Assembly (NCBI RefSeq): GCF_037126465.1
Contig: NW_026999458.1
Location: 1 to 64,000, forward strand
Length of the DNA stretch: 64,000 nucleotides
Direction: 5' to 3'
Source of the DNA: Ornithodoros turicata
Taxonomy: Eukaryota; Arthropoda; Arachnida; Ixodida; Argasidae
The stretch's first letter is position 1; each line of letters starts with the position of its first letter. A program made the translations under genes and the position numbers. Below, one piece after another: positions 10,206 to 20,895 of this stretch. The notes under the pieces are model-generated. The model worked only from the letters and a program-made list of their open reading frames with translations. It had not been told where the DNA came from and did not search any database.

Positions 10206-10417
10206 GAAAGCACAATATACTTACTACCGCCTCTCAGTCATTTTTGAATAGATTGTATCACAAAAGCATGGTGGGTATGATACTCGGTAGTCCTTTGTGT
10301 CATTTAGCTACCGAAAGCAGATTGTTCTTACTACCACCTCTCACTCGTTTTTGAATGGATTGTATTACAAAAGCATGGTGGGTATGATACTTGGTCGTCC
10401 ATTGTGTCATTTAGCTA
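10206..10417. repeat. ~107-bp satellite, two units
   Basis: Units start at 10206 and 10313 (107-bp spacing) and match the block at 5037-5356. The left edge begins at GAAAGCA, the same phase at which the block at 5037 begins. The right edge ends in ATTTAGCTA, the same phase at which the left block ends. R2-A plus the viral segment therefore sits between two satellite positions that are adjacent in an intact array. Confidence 0.95.
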
Positions 10418-10439
10418 TTTTTTTAAAATCAAATCTCTC

Positions 10440-11237
10440 TTATAAGGGAAGAGATACCCGTACAAAGTCTGAGTCACTGATGCCCGGAGCCAGCATCACC
10501 GGGGGGGGGGGGGGGGGAACCACCGCGGTCATCCTACCGAACACCCAATAACATCGGACACTACCTTGTACAGCAATCACCGACATGGTGGAAATGTCAC
10601 GTTTAGTTAAACCCGTCTGTAGAAACAGTTCAACACTTTTAGGTGACCAGATGCCTCTAAAATTTACTGTTATGCTACCAGCGGTTACTGGGCCTTCGTT
10701 GTCTTCCCTCAACTTCTCGAATACATCATCCCGTCCATACTTGAGTTCTTTGTGCGCGTGGGCTAGGTCCAAAGAGAGTCCTGTGCCCACAACTTGTGCA
10801 TCAAGGATGATCGTCTTCCCCTCCTTCTTCGCTACAACATCTGGCTTCAGAATACCTTCCGGAACAATGATCCTAGGCTCTATTTGAGTGGTCCATCCTA
10901 GGTCCCTAAGTCTCCTGTCAACGTACCGGACGATATTATCGTGTCGCTTCACTCTGGGGCCGTGAGTCCGCTGGCAAATCTGGACTACATGGGATAAAGA
11001 TTCTTGCGACCGGCATCCGCTTCGAGATGAGCGATCCGTGGAAAGTCCTCTGCCGGAGCGTACTTTGCAGGGTAAGGCATTAATTCTAATTTTTATTGCA
11101 TCCACATATTGCCTCCCCTGCATTAGCCTCGTGCCCTCCCCCACCCACGAGTGGGCGAAAGGGACAGCGGATGCCTCGCTGAGGGCTTTACCGTCGTTAC
11201 TCCTTGATCGCGTGATGCGTCCGGATGAAACGGCCAT
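10440..11237 (-). pseudogene. R2-B C-terminal REL endonuclease
   Basis: Continuation of the RT ORF in another frame: the RT frame ends at 11197 within …GRFIRTHHAIKE and this frame overlaps it, implying one indel near 11205. It contains the knuckle CRSQESLSHVVQIC and RTHGPRVKRHD, then KPDVVAKKEGKTIILDAQVV (PD…D nuclease core) and NFRGIWSPKS. A 17-base G run on the plus strand (10501-10517) encodes a Pro stretch near the C-terminus and may be a replication-slippage site. It is the target-nicking domain of the R2-type protein. Confidence 0.85.
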
Positions 11238-13377
11238 CGAGGGTTGATGCAGCCTTAGATCGTCTTAGGGGTTTTTGGACTGAGGGAGTAGCGACGGCTT
11301 CTCTGACTGCCGGATGTGTAGATGATGCTAAACGGAGGAGCCTTGTTCTCTGAAGGACTGGTATTCCAACACGAAGTGACGGCACGCCCAAGCCTCCGAG
11401 TTTAATGGGAGAGTAGAAGAAGCCTATGGGCGTGTCGTGGGGGAGAAACAACCATCTCCTGATGGCGTTCCTGATGGAGAGATCCAGTTTTTCGAGTAAT
11501 TTTAAGTTCCATCGGCCCAGCACCAATCGGTGCTGAATTCTCGGCAGAAGATAAAAACGCAAAATAACCATCCGTTGTTGCGGTTTCAGCGGTGCTTTCC
11601 GGATTCTATCCAGTCCCTCATGCAAATCATTAAATTGTTGTTGAGCTCTGTCGTATGGATTACACTGAACACCTAGATACTTCCATACAAAGTCAGGCTC
11701 TGCCGCTGGAACAGCTGAGTCATGAATCTTGAATTGTCTCGTGGTGTCGACTTTAATCTTCTTGTCGCGCCCTGACGCCACCAGGGCTACAGTGAATGTC
11801 TTGTTTAAATTGACGTGTAGACCTCGTTCAGCCAGGTAGGTGGTAACTCGATCTAGTCGGTGTTGGAGTCCCGCAGGCGATGATGCTGCCACGACGAGAT
11901 CATCGGCAAACGCCATTATATCTAATGACGATGTGCCGAAGGGAAAGCCTATTCCATCTTGTGTTTCCCTCAACATCCTGTCCAACACTAGGTTGAACAG
12001 GATGGGAGAACGGGGGTCTCCCTGTCTAACCCCTATTTTCGGCTGGACGAGGCGGGCGCTTCCCTTCATGCAGAGCAGAGTAGGACAATCATTCAGAAGG
12101 TCTGTCAAGTATTCAATGAAGTCCGGCGCTAGTCCACCCTGGCGGGCTCCCTGGATAATAGCATACCTTGACACTCGGTCAAAGGTCTTAGTTAAATCAA
12201 GTATTCCCAGGAACAGGGACCTCTTCTTTTGACGGGCTTCGGCAATGGCCGTGCGAAGTAGCAGAACGTTATCAGCACATCCATCTAAAGGTAGGAAAGC
12301 CCGTTGTCTGTAGTTGAAGTCTAGGAACGAAGTTGGTCTTTTGGCCAGAATACGGTGGAATAGACGGAGTAGCTCTGAGGAGATTGTGATTGGCCTAAAA
12401 TCAGCTGGTTGTTGAGCATGAGCTTTTTTCGGGATGAAGATAGTCCGTGCATTTCTGAGACTGGTAGGCGGTGTTCCTAGCAGTAGTGTTATGTTGAGTA
12501 TGAGACGCGGTATCGGTACTGGTACGGCTTGTAGTTGCCGTGAGGAGAAATTATCCGGTCCGGGAGAAGAGCTGGTGGGTGGCATGTTGCGTCGTATATC
12601 GTGAGCAGTTATGACGTAACACGGATTAACCGAAGATACTACGTTGTCTATCTGAAGGGTGGGGAGTTCTTCTGTATGAGTAAATATCCTCTCCCAGTGA
12701 TCCAAAAACCCCTGCTCGTCCTCGACTGCAGCCGGAGCGTAACCATCGAGGACGAGCCGGGCGCACTTGGGCTGACATCTGCGGTAGAGATCTTGTGTCC
12801 TCGCGTATTCTATTCTTTTTCGACGACGCCTGCTTAGTCTGGACGTGTTCTTGGGTCTTGTTAGTGGTTGCTGTCTGCTTGGAGGGTCGGGAAGGATGAA
12901 GACGTCTCTGATATAATCATTAAAAGCTGCTGTAACGTCTACACCATTAATGACCTGCCTCGATAGGTCATATAATCTAGCAGCCTGGCATCCTTCAGGT
13001 GGGGCCCTCGCAACAATTCTTTCTATTTCCAAAAGGATGGCCTGTTTCCTCGTGGGACCCGGACGAGCTTCTGGTTGTGGGTTAACCTCTGGCGTCGAGG
13101 ACAATAAGGGTGGCTCTTCCGCCCTTGTGGGGGTTTGACGGCGAGACTCCCGCAGGTTCCTGTAAGAAGCTTGTTTGCGGTGGCACTTTATGGCTTCAAT
13201 AGTGCGTTCTGGGAAGATTTCCTGCAAAGCGATATTGATGAATTTCGGGGGCTTCTCTATGCGAAGAAGACGCACTTCAGCTTGCGCCAGGAGCAACTCG
13301 TCTTCCGTTGTCCAGCGTGGCTTTACTCGGGTAATATCAATATTCTGTTGATATTCAGCATGATGACGAGCTTTCAT
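11197..13377 (-). CDS. R2-B Myb-like region and reverse transcriptase
   Basis: A 726-codon open frame. The N-terminus preserves the second half of a zinc finger (TSKIGFVLHMKARHHAEY when read upstream of the first ATG), then a Myb-like stretch (PRWTTEDELLLAQAEVRL). RT motifs follow: TIFIPK, LDLTKTFDRVS (A), GVRQGDPRSPILFN (B), AFADDLVVA (C), and the thumb KPQQRMVILRFYLLPRIQHR. R2 proteins perform target-primed reverse transcription at a fixed site. The frame is separated from the first zinc-finger ORF by a TAA at 13448 and from the nuclease by a frameshift, so the copy is probably inactive but young. Confidence 0.85.
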   Translation of the reverse strand: MKARHHAEYQQNIDITRVKPRWTTEDELLLAQAEVRLLRIEKPPKFINIALQEIFPERTIEAIKCHRKQASYRNLRESRRQTPTRAEEPPLLSSTPEVNPQPEARPGPTRKQAILLEIERIVARAPPEGCQAARLYDLSRQVINGVDVTAAFNDYIRDVFILPDPPSRQQPLTRPKNTSRLSRRRRKRIEYARTQDLYRRCQPKCARLVLDGYAPAAVEDEQGFLDHWERIFTHTEELPTLQIDNVVSSVNPCYVITAHDIRRNMPPTSSSPGPDNFSSRQLQAVPVPIPRLILNITLLLGTPPTSLRNARTIFIPKKAHAQQPADFRPITISSELLRLFHRILAKRPTSFLDFNYRQRAFLPLDGCADNVLLLRTAIAEARQKKRSLFLGILDLTKTFDRVSRYAIIQGARQGGLAPDFIEYLTDLLNDCPTLLCMKGSARLVQPKIGVRQGDPRSPILFNLVLDRMLRETQDGIGFPFGTSSLDIMAFADDLVVAASSPAGLQHRLDRVTTYLAERGLHVNLNKTFTVALVASGRDKKIKVDTTRQFKIHDSAVPAAEPDFVWKYLGVQCNPYDRAQQQFNDLHEGLDRIRKAPLKPQQRMVILRFYLLPRIQHRLVLGRWNLKLLEKLDLSIRNAIRRWLFLPHDTPIGFFYSPIKLGGLGVPSLRVGIPVLQRTRLLRLASSTHPAVREAVATPSVQKPLRRSKAASTLDGRFIRTHHAIKE

Positions 13378-13447
13378 ATGTAAGACGAAACCAATCTTTG
13401 AAGTGAAGATCGTGCCACCATATAGAGCATCTATTCAGATCTTCTAA

Positions 13448-13696
13448 TTACTGATCTTGAGGGGCTTGAGAAGTAGAAGTTCCAGGCTCTGAAGCATCTT
13501 GGTTCGAGGTCAGGCCGGACGAAGCACTTGGACCAGCAGCCGTCGCCGAGTCACAGGTTTCTCGTAGTCTTTCGTCAGTTTCAGCAACAGGAATGGCAGG
13601 ATCAGATGATAGCGAATGCTTCTTTGGTGCCACATGGATCCTTAAGCCCTTCATAGACGTGAACTGTCGACGACAGGTTGGGCAAAAAGGTTGCAA
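13448..13696 (-). pseudogene. R2-B N-terminal zinc-finger segment
   Basis: Reads FCPTCRRQFTSMKGLRIHVA followed by PKKH, a C2H2 finger, then a Ser/Glu-rich linker ending at a TAA (13448). The next frame downstream opens with what looks like a degenerate second finger, in which one Cys is lost (LYGGTIFTSKIG). Two or more fingers at the N-terminus resemble R2-A-clade elements. Confidence 0.7.
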
Positions 13697-13750
13697 GGCA
13701 AAAGGTTGGGCATGAAAAGATAAGAAATGGTAAGATTTTCGCAGTGGGAG

Positions 13751-14195
13751 ATTTTAGCAGTACGGGAAATGGCAGCAGGAGAGAAGGGTGCGAAATCCTC
13801 GGTATAGCTACAGGATTGGCAGATTTTTCTTAAAAGTGGGACTTTCTCTCATCACATGACAGAATGGCCCATAACACATTCTTCTCTCTTTTCTGTTTTA
13901 GTCGAAGATCGCGCGAGCGATTAAGTGCATACTTGATATTTAAAAAAAAAGAAAAAGAAGAAATCTCCCTAGGTGGCGGGGATGTGCTGCTTGCGTCTTC
14001 TCGCTCGTTTTTGCCAGGTGCGAGCTCCTTTGTTGTGCTTCACTCGTTCTCGTCTGTTCGTGGGTGTGCTTGCTCTGTCTTCGGTTTCTTCCTTTTTTCT
14101 GTCGATCTAGGACTAGGTGGTCATTAACAGGGTCTATAGGCGGTGTGTTACTTGTATCCCCAACACCGGTCTGCTTGCATGGTGTTATTGCTCGT
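13751..14195. other. No gene recognised
   Basis: About 450 bp without recognisable coding sequence. It includes a short A-run and an AT-rich patch near 13940-13965. Confidence 0.5.
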
Positions 14196-14241
14196 AGCCT
14201 TAGTTGCTCATGCGCCATAAAACCCCGAATCATCATCATCA
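14196..14241 (+). mobile_element. 46-bp LINE tail micro-insertion
   Basis: Bounded by a 13-bp duplication TGTTATTGCTCGT (14183-14195 and 14242-14254). The insert is only the 3' arm of the LINE hairpin (…CATGCGCCA…) plus AATCATCATCATCA. The 5' arm is absent. It is a genuine retrotransposition product of minimal size. Confidence 0.85.
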
Positions 14242-14487
14242 TGTTATTGCTCGTGTATTGTTATGACAAGATCGCTAGTCCTCAAAAACAACATAATCCC
14301 AGGCGCTTATTGAAACGAATATGTTGCGATATAAACCTGATGAAAAGGTGAATGAGGGACAACACGCACGCCTGACTATGATGCGAGCTGTCAATTTCGA
14401 TCACCGATAAGGAGTGCAGGTTTTTACTGGACCTAGGTTAGCTCTGCGGGTTTTGTGTTAGTCTTGGTTTAGATGCCTTTCATCTCT

Positions 14488-17400
14488 CAGTTGTTCCACA
14501 AGGTCTTTACACCGTAGAGTAGTTGTTCAGTCTATATTCTTTTTCCTCTTCTGTGCATTTCTTATGGGTTCCCAGAGCATTATTCAGTGGAACTGCCGGG
14601 GTTTGCTGAAGAATCTTGATGACGTCCATGATTTGGCAGACAAACATCATGCTGTCTGTTTCTGTCTCCAAGAAACAAATTTGATTCCAGATACCCCTTT
14701 CCACCTCCGACGGTGGAACGTTTATCGTAAGGACCGAACAGACACGGCACGTGCTTCCGGAGGTGTGGCCATTCTCACGGCCAGAACACTTCCCACGAGA
14801 GACGTTCCACTTTCCACAAATCTTGAGGCCATTGCTGTACAGATCTGCACTGACCGTGTAGTGACGGTATGCTCTTTATACCTACCGCCATCAGCCAGGG
14901 TCGAACAGAGACAGCTTGAGGATCTTATTAATCAGCTCCCATCGCCTTTTCTACTACTGGGAGATTTCAATGCGCATCATTTGCTCTGGGGTTGTTCCAA
15001 AGTTGACACCCGAGGCAAAATGTTTGAGAAATTATTAGCATCCTTACCTATCTGTCTGCTCAATGCAGGAAACGCTACTCATGTTAATGCTGCTTCGCAG
15101 TCCTTTTCAGCCATAGATATTTCGCTGTGCAGTCCATCTGTATTTCAGGACATTTCATGGACAGTGGACGAAAACCCCTATGGTAGCGATCACTTCCCTG
15201 TCGTTTTAGAGATCAATCGACCATCAGGTGATATTAGAACCCGCCCACCTCGTTGGAAGATACAGTTAGCAGACTGGAACCTCTTTAAACAAGAAGCCAC
15301 ACTTTCTGTAGAGTCCCTTCTTGGGCTGAACATTAATGACGCAAATAACTATGTAACAGACACACTTGTAAAAGCAGCAACCAAGTCCATTCCACAGTCA
15401 TCAGGTCAACTGCCCAGGCGTTGCAAGCCTTGGTGGTCAGAGGACTGTGGAAATACACGAAAAGAGCAGAACCGTGCTTGGGGTAAGTTCCGGCGGTATC
15501 CAACCCCAGCAAATCTACTGGCGTTTAAGAGAGCTCGAGCAAAAGCTAGGTGGACACGCCGACAAGCAAAGACTGAATCGTGGAAGGGTTTTGTCTCCTC
15601 CTTGAATAGCAATACCCCAACTAAGGTTGTGTGGGATCGATTAAAGAAAATAAAGGGCAGTTACACAAGCTTCTCTGTTCCTCTCTTGGAGAGGAATGGT
15701 ACGGTGTGCCAAACTTTAAAAGAACAGGCAGATGTGTTGGGAGAACACTTCCAGAGCGTTTCTTCCTCCTCTCACTACACCAGGGATTTCTTAAAAGTCA
15801 AAGATGATGCTGAGAAATTCAAAATTACATATGGCACCAATGACAGACATGCTTTTAATAAACCTTTTTGTTTGATGGAGCTGCTGCGTGCTCTGTCGTC
15901 TCCAAAACAAACAGCACCAGGGCCAGATCGAATCACGTACAGCATGTTGCAGCACTTATCAAAAACATCACTAGAAGGTCTTCTGCACTTTTTCAATTCA
16001 GTTTGGAATCAGGGTGAACTCCCATCTCGTTGGAAAGTGGCGACAGTCGTTCCACTTTTGAAGCCAGGGAAAGATCCTTCCAACGCATGTAGCTACAGGC
16101 CTATAGCCCTTACAAGCTGTTTAGGCAAAACCTTCGAGCGCATGGTTAACTACCGCCTAATGTACTTCCTCGAAGAAAATGGATGTCTCGACAGGTATCA
16201 GTGCGGATTTAGAGCCGCCCACTCAACCACTGATCATCTGCTGCGGCTGGAAACTGTCATCAGGGAAGCGTTTGTCAGAAAACAGCATTGTATTTCCATA
16301 TTTTTCGATATTCAAAAAGCGTACGATACAGCATGGCGATATGGTATCGTTCGCGACTTGTACAATTTCGGTGTACGCGGTCGTATGCTCCGGTGCATCG
16401 CAAATTTTCTACAGGACAGAACTTTTAGAGTCCAGTTGGGCACATCACTCTCACGTTCTTTTATTCAGGAGAACGGTGTCCCACAGGGTTCCGTTCTGAG
16501 TGTCACACTCTTCATAGTCAAAATGAACTCTATTGTGCACGCTATTCCGCCATCCGTCATGTACTCACTATACGTTGACGATGTTCAGATATCTTGTTCG
16601 TCTACAAGCATTTCAAGATGTGAGAGACAACTCCAGCTCTGTGTGAACAAATTAGCAAAATGGTCATCTGAGAATGGATTTAATTTCTCACCTGAGAAAA
16701 CGGTTTGCGTACCCTTCTCAAGAGTAAGGGGTATGTTTCCTGAGCCAGAACTTAAAATGAATGGCCAAGATATTACGGTCAAATCTGAGCATAAATTCCT
16801 GGGTATACTTTTTGACCGCAAGCTCACTTTCAACCCTCACATAAGGAACCTAAAAAGTAAATGTGGGAAATCGCTGAACATTCTCAAAATCTTGTCACAT
16901 AGATCCTGGGGTGCAGACCGTGAGGTTCTGCGTCGCATCTACACATCTTGCATCCGTTCCAAGCTTGACTATGGATCTGTCGTGTACGGCTCTGCACGAA
17001 AGTCCGTCTTGAGAGCTCTAGACCCTGTCCACCACCAGGGACTGCGACTGGTCTTGGGAGCGTTTCGCACATCGCCGGTCGAGAGTCTCTATGTGGAGTG
17101 CAACGAGTGGTCATTAGAAAGGCGGAGATTTTACCTTGCCTCCACATATGCACTAAAAGTACGAAGTTATCCACAGCACCCAGCTATCTCTTGTGTTACT
17201 CAGACACGCTGCAAACAGTTATTTCTTAACAAACCGTCATGTACACCTCCTTTCAGCTTGCGAATCCTGCAGGAAATTGAAACACACGGTTTTTCAGAGT
17301 ACGATTCTACGCCTGTAGGAACTAGTGGGAGGATTGCTCCGTGGCAACCACCGCCCGAACACAATACATCTTTGTTGCAGTACAAGAAACACGAAACCCC

Positions 17401-18428
17401 CACAGCCGTACTCCTGCAAGAGTTTCTGTCTATAAAAGAAGGTTTTGGGGACCATGTCGCATTTTACACAGATGGTTCCAGGACGGACACCGGTGTCTCA
17501 TGTGCAATGGTTACAGACACATCTTGTAGATCGCATCGATTGCCAAACACAACCTCCATTTTCACCGCAGAAGTGTATGGCGTAATCTTGGCACTTAATC
17601 ATATACTACGACTTTCCATCAGGTCATCAGTTGTGTATACTGATTCACTTAGTTGCCTGCAGGCTATATGTAGCCTGCAACCACCAAAAAACCTCCTTGT
17701 TCTGCGAGCAAAACACCTGTCTAGCCGCATAATAAACACAGGTCTTTCCTTGACACTTTGATGGGTGCCCAGCCACGTCGGGATACCCGGTAACGAGCTC
17801 GCGGACACAGCGGCTACCAACGCACTCTCAGGTGACATAACCCCCTTTGACGTACCAGCACAGGATCTGAGGTCTGCCTTGCGTAGAGCAATTAAAATGG
17901 CAACATGACTGGGACACACAGACAAATAATAAATTACATTTGATCAAGTGCAATGTAGGTAAGCCTGCAGGAGTTTTCAAAGAGAGGCTTTATGAAGTAG
18001 TCATGTCTCGTCTGCGTATCGGCCACACATTTCTCACACATGGATTTTTAATTCTCCAGATTGACCCACCTACCCACCTCAGTGTGTGCACTGTGCTGAG
18101 CAGTTGTCTATTCTTCACATTCTCATCAGCTGCCCTCTCCAGGAACATCATCGCCAAATTCATTTTTCTGAGTTCTACCAGTATAGAATTCCTCTTCACC
18201 CAGCCCTTTTGCTGGGCGATGAGCCGCTTGTAAGTTTTAGCAGAGTTTACAAGTTTTTTAGGGACACTGGATACCTAAGAGATATCTGAATTCACATATA
18301 TTTTTTTATGTTTATATCAGTTTTAAATTCATCGTTATCTTTTTAACTGGTAAAGAGATCATATATCACAGTATTGGCGTATTATAGCCTTAGTTGCCCA
18401 TGCGCCATAAAAACCCGAATCATCATCA
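14488..18428 (+). mobile_element. LINE-A (RNase H-bearing, I-like), 5'-truncated
   Basis: Begins at CAGTTGTTCCAC, at the ORF1/ORF2 junction as judged from LINE-C, and runs through ORF2 to the terminal hairpin (18375-18407) and AATCATCATC tail. ORF2 is closest to LINE-C among the copies here. No convincing target-site duplication was found. Confidence 0.85.
14564..18290 (+). pseudogene. LINE-A ORF2: APE endonuclease, RT, RNase H
   Basis: Open for 1065 codons from the ATG at 14564. Endonuclease: IIQWNCRGLLKNLDD, CFCLQETN, LLGDFNAHHLLWG, GSDHFPV. RT: TAPGPDRITYSML, FFDIQKAYDTAWR (A), NGVPQGSVLSVTLF (B), LYVDDVQIS (C, Asp pair). RNase H starts FYTDGSRTDTG with AEVYGVILAL and VYTDSLS. A TGA at 17759 replaces the Cys codon before WVPSH, cutting the last RNase H block. 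A frameshift near 17905 and others follow. The C-terminal CCHC-like region is recognisable to about 18290. The polymerase part is intact; RNase H is truncated. Confidence 0.9.
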
Positions 18429-18442
18429 ACTTGCATATTATG

Positions 18443-18853
18443 TCACGCTAACTGCACCTCGTATGGAGCTGAGCGCCTCTCTTTAGATGCAACAGCGTAC
18501 AGACTGGTAACGTCACAGTCATTTTCCAACGTATTCATATTCTTAGGGATTTTTCTCTTTTGTTTACTTTGCTGCCCCTTTGACTGGCACACCCTCCCAG
18601 TGTGCCCATACCGTTGGCATGAGTGATAGTTAATGTTAATAAATGGGCACTCCTCCGGTAAATTACTGTTACCACAACGATAACAACTCTTACGGTGGTC
18701 TTCCGGAACTTTCGATGCCTTGCTCTGGTTTCCTTTTCTGGGGAGCAGTTGAAGCTTTCCCACGTCATGCCGTCCTGACACACTGGCTGACACTGGCTGA
18801 AGAATGCATCTCCTTTGTTTGGGCAGATGTGATTTCCATGGATATGAAATCAT
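18443..18853 (-). pseudogene. Ty3/gypsy Gag fragment with zinc knuckles
   Basis: A 136-codon frame with two knuckles: CYRCGNSNLPEEC and CQRYGHTGRVC, then a Lys-rich tail. The spacing and basic tail match the nucleocapsid end of gypsy Gag. No capsid, protease or RT follows, so this is an isolated scrap between LINE-A and the R1-like LINE. Confidence 0.65.
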
Positions 18854-18921
18854 GGTCGGCCATTTATCATTGTTAATGTTCTGGCTTAGATGTAACTGTC
18901 ATTTTTAGTTAATTTTCATAT

Positions 18922-19560
18922 TTAGTTTTTTTCATTATTCAACATGCTAAAAGTAATATATCTATGATCAGAGCATGAGGGAATATCTCTTACTGTCCAG
19001 TCTTTTATTAGTTGAAAATCCCTTTCCGAAATGATAGTAATATCAATCCATGATTTACCACAAGCACCATGAAAGGTCGCCAAAGATGAACTATGATTTC
19101 TTAATGTCAGGTCTTTACCTATTATGAAATCACGTAGTAAATCACGAAAACACCTCTTCTCTTTCGTCATTTACGTAGCCACCCCATAGGGTGTTTCGAA
19201 CATTTAAATCTCCAGTTATAATAATGGTTTCCCTTTGAAATTTTATTTCTTTACTGTCTGATGTGGGTTCGAAGTACACGTTAATTAAGATAAAATATCT
19301 TGTTTTATTAGAGCATCTTATCTTACATTTCATTACCTGAGATACTTAGGAGAAAACAAAGGTTTTATCCCTGCAAATGATTACTGTTTTGGGGTTTCCA
19401 TCTGAGCAGAAAATTTTATAATTAGTTGTAGTATACTGAAATATTTTATCTTTCACATAGGGTTCCTGAATGAAAGCTATGTCTATATTTAATTCATTGC
19501 GGCATAACAATTATCTGTGCCAGCCTTGCTTCTGGCAGTATTAATTTGTAAGAAATTTAT
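18922..19560 (-). pseudogene. R1-like LINE ORF2: APE endonuclease
   Basis: Reads INFLQINTARSKAG, IDIAFIQEPYVKDK (catalytic Glu), then after breaks IIITGDLNVRNTLWGG (DxN) and finally CSDHRYITFSM (catalytic Asp-His). At least three stops or frameshifts interrupt the domain (near 19500, 19345 and 19165). The RT is absent. Confidence 0.75.
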
Positions 19561-19599
19561 CATAATGAGTATGTGTTGAGAGAATTAGGTTTACACGCC

Positions 19600-20450
19600 A
19601 ATCCTTTTTTTTTTTTTTTTTGCTATGCTTAAGTCCCCTTTATATTCACGACAGTCGTTAGAGTAAGCTGAGTGGCACGTATCAGGATTGGCTGCCTTCA
19701 TCGAATTAGCGTACCCACATCTCCTGCCAAAGTAGTCGCCTCTCCTTTCTCGGCAGTCTTCTGCCATGTGTGTATCTCCACGTAGGTGGCATTTTGACCT
19801 TTCGTCTTAACAGTCCCTGGTACTGTAGGTATACAGAAGACATTTCCTACATCTTCCCACCATAATTTCCTCTATGACCCAATATACATTCTGACCAGCC
19901 CATGTCTAGATTTTTCTTTTCTATGAGAGGTCTTGCTGGTTTTAGTGCAACCTCTACTATGTAGGTCGTGTTACGACTCGTTTTTATTTCCTTGATGATG
20001 TTAAAGTCATCTTGTTGGGTGTGTAGGTTGTTTTTTTAGGTTGATCGTGGCCAGCAAGATGTCCTTAGTTTTTCGACTCCCCCTATGTACAATCTGGGTC
20101 TTCTTTTTTGGCATCGCTGCCTAGAGTATTCCAGATATTTCTTTGTTATTTTTGTTTGCCTCTTCCACTAATCTTCCCAATCCTTTAACGTGTTGTGATC
20201 TGACCATGATCCCTCCGATTTTCATTGACTACAACATCGCATCAGGGATCCCGATTTCTGAAGGATCGATGTGTTCTCTCAAGAGTTTGCTTATCTCTTC
20301 AGTTCGTTCTTCGTCAGTTCGTTTATCTTTCGCATGAACGAAAGCTACCTCTGCGGGCAGTTCCTCTATACTTTTTATGAGTCTTTGAGTGGATCCTACC
20401 GCTTGAGCGTAGGTTGATCTGGGGGATTTTTGTTTAAGGTTGTAAGGCTA
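19600..20450 (-). pseudogene. R1-like LINE ORF1 remnant
   Basis: Short coding patches separated by stops: an N-terminal block (AEVAFVHAKDKRTDEERTEE), a middle block with GGIMVRSQHVKGLGRLVEEA, and Cys/His spacing near 19850-19650 that suggests zinc knuckles. A run of 17 T lies at about 19605-19621. It would be the RNA-binding protein of the same element. Confidence 0.5.
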
Positions 20451-20654
20451 CTTGCATTTTACTTGTCCGAGGAGCAGAAACTTCAATTGGGATTTTCTAC
20501 AATTTCTGTTAGTTTTAGAGGATTTTTGCTTTTCCTTCGTTACTTTCTTTTTCTGTGTATATCTTTTTTTCTTTATCTTTATTTTAGTTCTTAACTTGTT
20601 TGGTAAGTTTCCTAGAACCAAAGTTATGAGTGCTGCAGCACTAGGACATATCCG

Positions 20655-20891
20655 TTACTCGTCTCTTTTTTTAACATCTCTTGGCGAGTGGTTGGAAAGG
20701 TCAGTTTTGGACGGCGCATTTCTTCTGTGTGGTGTTACTGAGGAGTCCCGCGTGACGGCAACATCAAGCACAAACACCTCCTCACCCTTCTCCACAATAA
20801 TATCTGGTTTTAGTCGAGCACCGTCAACTGTGACGACTTTTTCTGTAACCAGCTCGGCCTCCGGCGAGTACTGTTTGATCAGCCGTGACAC
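20655..20891 (-). pseudogene. REL endonuclease core, second copy
   Basis: Encodes LKPDIIVEKGEEVFVLDVAV, the PD…D nuclease core, parallel to that at about 21850 but only moderately similar. It follows directly the RT motif-B block, so everything from motif C to the CCHC has been lost here. Confidence 0.7.
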
Positions 20892-20895
20892 CTGT

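Larger units (their letters stand above)
10418..13750 (-). mobile_element. R2-B: R2-type LINE, nearly complete
   Basis: Minus-strand element with N-terminal zinc fingers, Myb-like region, RT, CCHC and REL endonuclease. After the endonuclease stop (10440) only about 20 bp of A/T-rich 3' UTR remains before satellite TAGCTAAATGACAC. The 5' limit is uncertain: beyond 13696 no further R2 features or satellite are visible. Breaks are few (a stop at 13448, a frameshift near 11205). Confidence 0.8.
18890..20450 (-). mobile_element. R1-like LINE, decayed, minus strand
   Basis: Right to left: ORF1 remnants (STYAQAVGSTQRLIKSIEEL, EISKLLREHIDPSEIGIPDA, then knuckle-like CRKC…C), followed by an endonuclease starting INFLQINTARSKAG. 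Many stops and indels. The LQINTARSKA/ALIQEPY style is that of the R1 side of the LINE tree. The 3' end is lost near 18890. Confidence 0.65.

Noticed and set aside
18371..18440. Target-site duplication for LINE-A
   Set aside because: No matching words of useful length found between 14470-14490 and 18410-18440.
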